Below are positions 5,000 through 5,418 of a stretch of DNA of 5,418 nucleotides, piece after piece. The DNA lies in contig JAEEUD010000139.1 in assembly GCA_016286835.1 (NCBI GenBank), positions 1 through 5,418 of the forward strand, in the 5' to 3' direction. Under the pieces are notes generated by a model, which saw only the letters and a program-made list of their open reading frames with translations, ran no database searches and had not been told where the DNA came from. This DNA is from Pyramidobacter sp. GTDB taxonomy: Bacteria; Synergistota; Synergistia; Synergistales; Dethiosulfovibrionaceae. The position numbers and the translations under genes are program-made. Every line of letters starts with the position of its first letter. Position 1 is the first letter of the stretch.

Positions 5000-5418
5000 T
5001 TATTCGTTTTCTCTGTATTTCCGGCGTTTTGCTGCCTGATGGCGCAGGGCGCCGCGCATGACGCGCATCACCTGTGAGGCGGTACGCTCCAGATCCTCCC
5101 GGGAATGCTGGAACGACTGGGCGGTGGTGCACGGTCCGGCGGCGGTGGGGAAGACGGCCGTCAGTCCCATGCTCATGAGCGGGCCGATATGGCCGCGGAT
5201 GCAGCCGACGATGGCGATCAGAGGCACTTCGGCGGCGCGGGCGCGCGCGGCCAGCCCGCTGATCACCTTGCCCTGTGCGGTCTGGTGATCGATGCGCCCC
5301 TCGCCGGTGAAGATCACGTCGGCTTCGCGGATCTCCTCGTCGAGGCCGACGACCTGTGCCAGCACGTCGATGCCGCGCGTCAGCCTGGCGCCCAGCATGG
5401 CCGTCAGACCCGCGCCGG
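5000..5418 (-). CDS. Glycerate kinase (type I, GlxK/GarK-like), C-terminal part, cut by the right window edge
   Basis: Phosphorylates D-glycerate with ATP, usually to 2-phosphoglycerate in this family, linking glycerate and glyoxylate or serine breakdown to glycolysis; cytoplasmic. The last 138 residues are present, ending at TAA (5000-5002). The family signature is clear: GAGLTAMLGARLTRGIDV at the edge (counterpart of the GAAGG...LGA...PGI region), then ADVIFTGEGRIDHQTAQGK, followed by a strand VPLIAIVG and the helical C-terminus with SREDLERTASQVMRVM. The complete protein should be about 370-380 residues, so a little over one third is seen and the start lies outside. The frame stays open to the window edge, and the internal ATG at 5396-5398 is not the start. 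It is convergent with the CoA-transferase gene, sharing the hairpin terminator. The tail after the last helix is short, basic and charged (AAKRRKYRENE). Confidence 0.92.
   Translation of the reverse strand, partial: GAGLTAMLGARLTRGIDVLAQVVGLDEEIREADVIFTGEGRIDHQTAQGKVISGLAARARAAEVPLIAIVGCIRGHIGPLMSMGLTAVFPTAAGPCTTAQSFQHSREDLERTASQVMRVMRGALRHQAAKRRKYRENE

Noticed and set aside
1..5418. Mobile element, CRISPR array, tRNA, riboswitch or phage content
   Set aside because: No transposase or integrase motifs, regular spaced repeats, cloverleaf or target-site duplications were seen; both intergenic regions are short and explained by promoters or a terminator.

Overview
The window is a GC-rich bacterial chromosomal stretch, densely coded, with strong Shine-Dalgarno sequences (AGGAGG type) before nearly every gene and some non-ATG starts (TTG, GTG). 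All six protein genes belong to recognisable families. The mix (glycogen debranching, glycerate kinase, a class III CoA-transferase) suits a fermentative or amino/organic-acid-using bacterium. An anaerobe such as a member of the Synergistota (Pyramidobacter-like) is my guess, held with low confidence because no taxonomic marker gene is present.

Layout. Positions 1-1020, minus strand: the N-terminal half of a bacterial glycogen debranching enzyme. It starts at a TTG and runs off the left edge. Positions 1021-1229: a divergent intergenic region with a clear sigma70-type promoter for the debranching gene, which has a perfect 13-bp palindrome inside its -35/-10 spacer. A perfect -10 box faces the other way. 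Positions 1230-4929, plus strand: a tight four-gene run consisting of a RimJ/RimL-like GNAT acetyltransferase, the DNA glycosylase MutM (Fpg), a membrane-anchored or exported metallo-beta-lactamase-fold hydrolase of the NAPE-PLD/UlaG-like group (GTG start), and a CaiB/BaiF class III CoA-transferase. The spacings are an 8-bp overlap, a 37-nt gap and a 4-bp ATGA overlap, so one transcript is likely. Positions 4930-4999: a convergent intergenic region almost filled by a 22-bp-stem hairpin that looks like a bidirectional terminator. Positions 5000-5418, minus strand: the C-terminal part of a type I glycerate kinase, running off the right edge.

How the genes work together. The debranching enzyme opens the branch points of stored glycogen, and glycerate kinase feeds glycerate into lower glycolysis. 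They are separate transcription units. The four-gene run has no obvious single pathway: mutM is DNA repair, the GNAT and MBL proteins have unknown substrates, and the CoA-transferase activates some carboxylic acid. I see no mobile element, CRISPR array, tRNA or rRNA, and no convincing evidence of a new multi-gene system. The most checkable oddities are the operator-like palindrome in the debranching-gene promoter and the unusual 8-oxoguanine-capping loop of MutM.
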